Below are positions 59,380-64,000 of a DNA stretch of 64,000 nt, piece after piece. A program made the translations under genes and the position numbers. The DNA is from Candidatus Methanoperedens sp. (GTDB taxonomy: Archaea; Halobacteriota; Methanosarcinia; Methanosarcinales; Methanoperedenaceae), in the NCBI GenBank assembly GCA_026552955.1, contig JAPMTS010000003.1:65213-129212 (forward strand), written 5' to 3'. A model generated the notes under the pieces. It saw nothing but the letters and a program-made list of their open reading frames with translations, searched no databases and had not been told where the DNA came from. The first letter of the stretch is position 1. Each line of letters opens with the position of its first letter.

Positions 59380-60240
59380 ATGCCGAATACGCCGCAAGGC
59401 ATAAAAGTGGAAGACGTAATGGCCAGGGACGTTGCCAGCGCCAAATTGCCTGGATCAAGGGATGAAGTTCTTGAAATATTGAAGTCAAAGCATATTTCCG
59501 GGGTTCCTATAGTAAAAGGGGGAGAACTGGTGGGTATCGTAACAAGGACAGATCTGTTAAAACATCCCGAAGAAGAGCAGATAGCGATCCTGATGACGAG
59601 AAATCCCATAACGATCAAGCCGGAAAAATCGATCGTTGATGCCGCAAAATTGATCCTGGAATATAATATCCGGCGTTTACCGGTGGTGGAAGATGGTATC
59701 CTTACAGGACTTATTACAATAGCAGATATTGTAGGGGCAATCGGAAGGCTGAATATCACGGCCCCTATCAGTGATTATATCGGAAATGGTGTATTTTCGG
59801 TCTGGAGCGAAACACCTCTTTGCGTAGTTGGTTCGATCATGGAGCTTGCTGATGTTAAGGCAGTCCCGATATTGGATTCTACACTTACACTTGTTGGTGT
59901 GGCGGGAGATAAGGACCTTATTAGTGCAAGCATAATTGAAGATAAGACAGAGATGTCAAATATGTCTGCAGGTTCTGATGACGATGCATGGACATGGGAA
60001 TCCATGCGAGACACAATGAGTCTATATTACAGCGTTTCCAAGATCCAGCTTCCCAATTCGCCTGTTAAAGAAATAATAAAACTAACAGGTGAACCTGAGA
60101 CTGTATTGTTAAGCTCTTCGATAAGCGAATGCGCACGCAAAATGAGACGCCAGAGAATTGATCAGCTGCCGATCATCAATAGCTCAAAAAAGCTCCTGGG
60201 TTTAGTACGTGATAAAGACCTTTTGAAGGCAATAGTGTAA
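59380..60240 (+). CDS. Four-CBS-domain protein
   Basis: A 286-residue protein of two CBS pairs: KVEDVMARDVASAKLPGSRD, GIVTRTDLLKH, VVEDGILTGLITIADIVGAI, a divergent third CBS (VPILDSTLTLVGVAGDKDLI) and a last one (RIDQLPIINSSKKLLGLVRD). CBS pairs bind adenine nucleotides and sense energy state. The Usp neighbour also binds ATP. It ends 3 bases before ilvD, so it is probably in the same operon. Confidence 0.92.
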   Translation: MPNTPQGIKVEDVMARDVASAKLPGSRDEVLEILKSKHISGVPIVKGGELVGIVTRTDLLKHPEEEQIAILMTRNPITIKPEKSIVDAAKLILEYNIRRLPVVEDGILTGLITIADIVGAIGRLNITAPISDYIGNGVFSVWSETPLCVVGSIMELADVKAVPILDSTLTLVGVAGDKDLISASIIEDKTEMSNMSAGSDDDAWTWESMRDTMSLYYSVSKIQLPNSPVKEIIKLTGEPETVLLSSSISECARKMRRQRIDQLPIINSSKKLLGLVRDKDLLKAIV

Positions 60241-60243
60241 TTC

Positions 60244-61908
60244 ATGAGAAGCGATAATATTAAAAAGGGACTTGAAAGAGCACCACATAGGTCTTTATTA
60301 AAGGCAGTCGGTCTGACCGATGAAGAAATGTCCCTTCCTTTTATCGGAGTTGTGAATTCCTGGAATGAGATCATACCCGGACACATCCATCTTGATAAGC
60401 TTGCCGAGGCTGTAAAAGCCGGAATTCGCATGGCTGGCGGTGTCCCGTTTGAATTTAACACTATCGGGGTATGCGATGGCATAGCAATGGGTCATACCGG
60501 TATGAAGAATTCCCTCCCGAGCAGGGAAATAATAGCTGATAGCATAGAACTAATGGTGGAAGCGCACCAGTTCGATGGAATGGTAATGATACCAACATGC
60601 GATAAGATCGTGCCGGGACATCTCATGGCTGCGGGCCGTCTTGATATACCTACCATAGTTGTAACAGGCGGACCCATGATGCCCGGGATCGTTGGTGATG
60701 AGCCGCGGGATGTAATATCATTGTTCGAAGCCGTAGGGGCGCGCCAGAATGGAAAGATAACAGACCGGGAACTTAAGAATCTTGAAGATTGCTCCTGTTG
60801 CGGAGCAGGTTCCTGCGCGGGGCTTTTCACTGCCAATACCATGGCATGCGTTACTGAGGCGCTTGGCATGAGCCTTCCCGGCTGCGGAACAGCGCATGCT
60901 GTAGATGCAAAAAAAGGTAGGATCGCGAAGCATTCAGGTATGAAGATCCTTGAACTTGTGGAAAAAGGAATAACAGCAAGATCTATAGTTACTGAGAAGT
61001 CACTTGAGAATGCAATACGAATAGATATGGCAATAGGGGGAAGCACAAACACGGCTCTGCATTTGCCTGCGATAGCGCTGGAATACGGTCTGACACTCCC
61101 GCTTATAAGGTTTGATGAAATAAGCAAGGAGACACCTCACCTGATCAATCTGCGTCCCGGCGGGAACAGGTTCCTCCTGGATTTTGAACGAGCGGGGGGA
61201 GTTCCGGCAATACAGGAGCGTCTGCGCTCAAAGCTTTTCATGGATACTCTGACCGTAACGGGAAAAAATATCGATGAGAACCTGAAAGAATATATTATCA
61301 TAAATCCGCGCGCAAATAAGGAGATCATTGCAGGTCTTGATTCTCCTGTTCATGCAGAAGGCGGGATCGCCGTATTGACAGGCAGCCTTGCGCCCGATGG
61401 CTCTGTAATAAAACAGACGGCAGTTAGCAAGAATATGTTAAGACATTCCGGCCTGGCCAGGGTCTTTGAAAGCGAAGAACATGCCATGTCAGCCATAATG
61501 GCAAAGAAGATCAAATCAGGCGATTGTCTTGTGATCAGGTATGAGGGACCAAAAGGCGGTCCTGGAATGCGTGAGATGTTGTCTCCAACTGCTGCAATAG
61601 CCGGTATGGGACTTATTGATTCCGTGGCGCTGATTACGGATGGCCGTTTCTCGGGCGGAACGCGGGGGCCCTGCATAGGCCATGTTTCTCCGGAGGCCGC
61701 ACAGGGAGGGCCAATAGCTCTTGTCCGGGAAGGGGATACGATTGAAATTGATATACCGGGAGGTAAATTGGACCTTAAGATTTCAACAGAAGAGCTTGAG
61801 AAAAGGCGAAAAGCATGGAAACCTCCTGCTCCGAAGGTCACAAAAGGATATCTTGCCCGCTACCAGAAACTTGTAGGACCGGCGGATAAGGGCGCTGTGA
61901 TACTTTAG
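60244..61908 (+). CDS. ilvD: Dihydroxy-acid dehydratase
   Basis: Penultimate enzyme of isoleucine and valine synthesis, with 554 residues. Iron-sulfur cysteines: Cys in [14 protein letters not shown] and in [19 protein letters not shown]; other motifs [72 protein letters not shown]. All are typical of the ILVD/EDD family, with a 4Fe-4S or 2Fe-2S cluster. Short 5' gap to the CBS gene. Confidence 0.96.
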   Translation: MRSDNIKKGLERAPHRSLLKAVGLTDEEMSLPFIGVVNSWNEIIPGHIHLDKLAEAVKAGIRMAGGVPFEFNTIGVCDGIAMGHTGMKNSLPSREIIADSIELMVEAHQFDGMVMIPTCDKIVPGHLMAAGRLDIPTIVVTGGPMMPGIVGDEPRDVISLFEAVGARQNGKITDRELKNLEDCSCCGAGSCAGLFTANTMACVTEALGMSLPGCGTAHAVDAKKGRIAKHSGMKILELVEKGITARSIVTEKSLENAIRIDMAIGGSTNTALHLPAIALEYGLTLPLIRFDEISKETPHLINLRPGGNRFLLDFERAGGVPAIQERLRSKLFMDTLTVTGKNIDENLKEYIIINPRANKEIIAGLDSPVHAEGGIAVLTGSLAPDGSVIKQTAVSKNMLRHSGLARVFESEEHAMSAIMAKKIKSGDCLVIRYEGPKGGPGMREMLSPTAAIAGMGLIDSVALITDGRFSGGTRGPCIGHVSPEAAQGGPIALVREGDTIEIDIPGGKLDLKISTEELEKRRKAWKPPAPKVTKGYLARYQKLVGPADKGAVIL

Positions 61909-61928
61909 CGGACAGAACATAGGGATAT

Positions 61929-61978
61929 CATCGAGCATGGCGAGCTTGATGGGTGCGTGGAGGAGGCGGCGCTGCGGG
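61929..61978 (+). pseudogene. First copy of a TPR-gene 5' fragment
   Basis: About 50 bases (CATCGAGCATGGCGAGCTTG ... GAGGAGGCGGCGCTGCGG) match codons 18-35 of the TPR gene that begins at 63575. Only this piece remains, straight after ilvD. The copy at 62755 and the intact gene at 63575 show the same sequence. Confidence 0.6.
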
Positions 61979-62086
61979 CACCGTAATATTCTGCAATATT
62001 ATATATATGTTAATCGGCATAATACTATTAATTTGAATGTGAATATTTATGCCCCTTGATATCGAAATTGACAAAGAGGAAAGATC

Positions 62087-62302
62087 ATGAAACAAATTTT
62101 AATTAATGTTCCGGAATGGGTAGATGAAGAACTTGTGAAACTGCAAATGGAGAGAATATTGGCTATCGAAAGCAGAAAAAGAGAACTTATCGAGGAGACA
62201 GTAAAGAATTTGGATATTGGGGAAGAGGACTTGAAGCAACTTGAGAAAATTCGAGGAGAGGTATGGGAAAAAGAGAAGAGAAAATTAAAATTGAGTTCGT
62301 AA
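62087..62302 (+). CDS. VapB-type antitoxin, module 1
   Basis: A 71-residue antitoxin-like protein starting MKQILINVPEWVDEELVKLQ, a ribbon-helix-helix-like strand-helix start, with a long charged helical tail (RKRELIEETVKNLDIGEEDL). It overlaps the PIN toxin start by 40 bases, the usual antitoxin-first order. The tail would wrap around the toxin. Identification is by position and pattern rather than by a strong signature. Confidence 0.7.
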   Translation: MKQILINVPEWVDEELVKLQMERILAIESRKRELIEETVKNLDIGEEDLKQLEKIRGEVWEKEKRKLKLSS

Positions 62303-62733
62303 TAGATACAAATATTCTCATATCTGCCTTAATCCCAAAAAATTCTAGTCTCAGGGACATCCTCTTATCGGGGAATTTTCATATATATGCACCAGAATAT
62401 CTTCTAAAAGAACTGGATAAATATTGGGATTTAATTCTTGAAAAAGCTGAAAAGAGAGGAGTTCTCAGGTCGAATATAGAGCTCACCAAAGAGGAACTTC
62501 TTTCAAAAATCATTTTTGAACCCGATAAATGTTATAATTTGAGAATAGATGAAGCTTATGCTATCTGCCAGAAATTCGATGAGAAAGATACTCCATTCGT
62601 GGCATTATCTTTGATGTTAGAAATACCAATATTGACAAATGATAAAGGCATTATAGAAAACGCTGAAATCTTCAAGGTGTTAACTATTGAAGAGATTTTT
62701 AAGAAATATAAATTGGGGACAAATTTGACATAA
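62263..62733 (+). CDS. PIN-domain toxin (VapC-like), module 1
   Basis: A 156-residue PIN ribonuclease. Asp15 (FVIDTNILISAL) is the first catalytic acid; Glu in LLKELDKYW, Asp in KDTPFVALSLM and the late ILTNDKGII complete the site. The Met at 62263 with GAGGAGAGGT upstream is the best start. Such toxins cut tRNA or rRNA when released from the antitoxin. Confidence 0.82.
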   Translation: MGKREEKIKIEFVIDTNILISALIPKNSSLRDILLSGNFHIYAPEYLLKELDKYWDLILEKAEKRGVLRSNIELTKEELLSKIIFEPDKCYNLRIDEAYAICQKFDEKDTPFVALSLMLEIPILTNDKGIIENAEIFKVLTIEEIFKKYKLGTNLT

Positions 62734-62754
62734 TGTTCAAGGAATGATTTCTAT

Positions 62755-62853
62755 ATGCCCGAAAACAACAAAACCCAGGAATTCCTCCAGAAACTCGCGC
62801 CCTACATCGAGCGCGGTGAGCTTGATGAGCATGGAGGAGGCGGCGCTGGTTGA
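62755..62853 (+). pseudogene. Second copy of the TPR-gene 5' end, truncated
   Basis: ATG at 62755 reads MPENNKTQEFLQKLAPYIER, nearly identical to the intact TPR gene at 63575, then shifts out of frame after GELD (a small deletion) and stops at 62853 after 32 codons. It lies between the two toxin-antitoxin modules. It is a remnant, not a real small protein. Confidence 0.7.
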
Positions 62854-62928
62854 GTTTATAATGTTTATAAAGTCCATATAAACGATAGATATAAGAAAAA
62901 CCATTACAATAGAATCTTAGAGGAAATT

Positions 62929-63144
62929 ATGGAAAGTTATCAGGAAATAGATGAGCTTTTGGTACATATTACCGATGAATTAAATCAAATCAGGAAAATG
63001 ACTATTGGACATATAACTGTAGATAAAATAAAATCAGAAAAAGCATGGAATGATTTGATGAATATATCCAAAAAGATTTCCGAAGAATGGAAAGGGCGTT
63101 CTGCTTTGGAGGAAATTCAGAGCCAGAGAGAAAAAGAATGGTAA
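62929..63144 (+). CDS. VapB-type antitoxin, module 2
   Basis: A 71-residue, mostly helical acidic protein (MESYQEIDELLVHITDELNQ, later SEEWKGRSALEEIQSQ). No clear DNA-binding motif. It overlaps the start of the following PIN toxin by 7 bases, so it is read as the antitoxin of that pair. The family is not certain. Confidence 0.6.
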   Translation: MESYQEIDELLVHITDELNQIRKMTIGHITVDKIKSEKAWNDLMNISKKISEEWKGRSALEEIQSQREKEW

Positions 63145-63560
63145 AGCAAATTACTATTGACAGTTCAGTTATTGTCGCTTCACTTCTTGATAGGGAAAAA
63201 AAGCACAATGAATGCAGGAATTTGCTTGAAAAAGTTAAGAATGGTGAATATATTGCCATAGAGCCGTATATTGTCTTAGTTGAGATAGTCGCAGCCATAA
63301 AAAGAAGGACGGGTTCATCTTATCTTGCTGAAAGAGTTAAGGAAGACCTTTGTGATATAAATTCCATTGTTTTCCTTGATATCATATCCACGAGAGCGCA
63401 TCAAGCAGCGGACATCGCTCAAGAAATCGGGGTCAGGGGGATGGATGCAATTGTCATCCAGACCGCCAGAGAGTTCAATGCCCCATTGGTGAGCCTCGAC
63501 AGAGAAATGTTAGAACGGTCTAAATCAATAATTGAGACCAGGGATGTTGAAGAACTATGA
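63138..63560 (+). CDS. PIN-domain toxin (VapC-like), module 2
   Basis: From ATG 63138 (MVKQITIDSSVIVASLLDRE) the protein has 140 residues. Acidic site: Asp8, Glu in YIVLVEIVAAIKRR, Asp in VRGMDAIVIQTA and Asp in APLVSLDREML; all four are kept, so the RNase is predicted active. A start at 63087 is inside the antitoxin frame and less likely. The order antitoxin-toxin with a short overlap is typical of VapBC. Confidence 0.88.
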   Translation: MVKQITIDSSVIVASLLDREKKHNECRNLLEKVKNGEYIAIEPYIVLVEIVAAIKRRTGSSYLAERVKEDLCDINSIVFLDIISTRAHQAADIAQEIGVRGMDAIVIQTAREFNAPLVSLDREMLERSKSIIETRDVEEL

Positions 63561-63574
63561 TTGTATAGCTTATC

Positions 63575-64000
63575 ATGCCCGAAAACAACAAAACCCAGGA
63601 ATTTCTGCTGAAACTCGCACCCTGCATCGAGCGCGGCGAGCTAGATGCATGCGTTGAGGAGGCGGCGCGGCTGGCGCAGGAGATGGGCGTGGGGGCGGGG
63701 GAGTTGCTGGAGTTGTCTACAGATAGGGGTATGAATGGCAGATACGATTTCGCTTATGTAATGGCGCTTGCGGCGGAGCAGGGTCTTGAAGGGAAAGGAA
63801 AATCTAGAGCTTATTATAATGCGGGTCTTGCGGCGCAATATCTCAAGAAAGTGGAAAAAGCGGAACAGCATTATAAACAGGCGATAGAAACGGAACCGAA
63901 TTATGCGGCGGCGCATTATAATTACGCGAACCTGCTAAAAGAACAAAAAAGGAACGAGGAAGCGGAACAGCATTATAAACAGGCGATAGAAGCTGACCCG
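63575..64000 (+). CDS. TPR protein, runs off the window
   Basis: The first 142 codons of a TPR protein: MPENNKTQEFLLKLAPCIER, a helical capping region (EEAARLAQEMGVGAGELLEL), then TPR units each with AEQHYKQAIE-EPNYAAAHYN. The frame is open to the last base, so the C terminus is outside the window. Its first 40 codons exist as remnants at 62755 and 61929. GC-rich codons in the first part differ from the AT-rich toxin-antitoxin modules beside it. Confidence 0.85.
   Translation, partial: MPENNKTQEFLLKLAPCIERGELDACVEEAARLAQEMGVGAGELLELSTDRGMNGRYDFAYVMALAAEQGLEGKGKSRAYYNAGLAAQYLKKVEKAEQHYKQAIETEPNYAAAHYNYANLLKEQKRNEEAEQHYKQAIEADP

Noticed and set aside
1..64000. CRISPR-Cas locus
   Set aside because: I looked for arrays of 25-40 base repeats with unique spacers and for Cas1/Cas2/Cas9/Cas12-type proteins and saw none. 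The TnpB genes are transposon nucleases, not Cas12 effectors.

Overview
The window reads as a chromosomal segment of a methane-cycling archaeon of the Methanosarcinales, most likely a 'Candidatus Methanoperedens' (ANME-2d) type genome. The evidence is: an HMf-type archaeal histone, Orc1/Cdc6, Hef, an archaeal mevalonate route with isopentenyl phosphate kinase, a Tes-type tetraether synthase, the methyl-CoM reductase activation ATPase AtwA, an anaerobic CO dehydrogenase, tRNAs with introns at position 37/38, and a large secreted multiheme cytochrome c. The genus is an inference; the archaeal, methanogen-related identity is well supported.

Layout. 1-2.5 kb: isochorismatase-type hydrolase, RNase HII, a DUF362 stub, a lipoprotein cyclophilin, tRNA-Val. 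2.5-9.5 kb: two TnpB-only (IS1341/IS605-type) insertions around MsrA, an MBL hydrolase, a methyltransferase and a secreted beta-helix protein, then an intron-containing tRNA-Glu. 9.6-15.5 kb: zinc-ribbon/cupredoxin-fold protein, Hef, a 40-residue desulforedoxin, an O-methyltransferase-like protein and an internally deleted IS3-family element. 15.6-19.6 kb: a compact metal(loid) alkylation operon with a Cys-rich AbrB-type regulator, ArsM, HgcA, HgcB and a CcdA-like membrane protein, preceded by a TATA box and a perfect palindrome. 19.7-22.8 kb: HMG-CoA reductase, an RNase III-like protein lacking a catalytic Glu, histone, Orc1/Cdc6. 23-26.4 kb: multiheme cytochrome plus a decayed cytochrome tail. 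26.5-31.7 kb: mevalonate kinase, isopentenyl phosphate kinase, type II IPP isomerase, RNase J and prenyl synthase in one operon. 31.8-38.8 kb: archaellin-like protein, Cys-cluster protein, AroA, tRNA-Met with intron, Tes, AtwA.

39.1-46.8 kb holds a tightly packed stressosome-type operon: RsbR, RsbS, RsbT, RsbX, an RsbU-N/GAF protein with no phosphatase domain, a Cache-GAF receptor and a MEDS histidine kinase. Archaea lack sigma factors, so the output is unknown. 46.9-49.2 kb is CooS followed by three tiny overlapping ORFs. 49.7-55.3 kb holds three paralogous proteins of about 485 residues, each with a ribbon-helix-helix-like N terminus, with a Roadblock/LC7 gene between the first two. 55.3-61.9 kb: HEAT and TPR proteins, an amidohydrolase, Usp, a four-CBS protein and IlvD. 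62-64 kb: two VapBC-type toxin-antitoxin modules separated by repeated copies of the 5' end of a TPR gene, whose intact copy runs off the window.

The strongest candidates for a second look are the hgcAB/arsM operon, the archaeal stressosome operon, the RHH-like paralogue trio with Roadblock, and the structured RNA candidates beside the TnpB genes. Everything here is from reading the sequence; no database search was possible.
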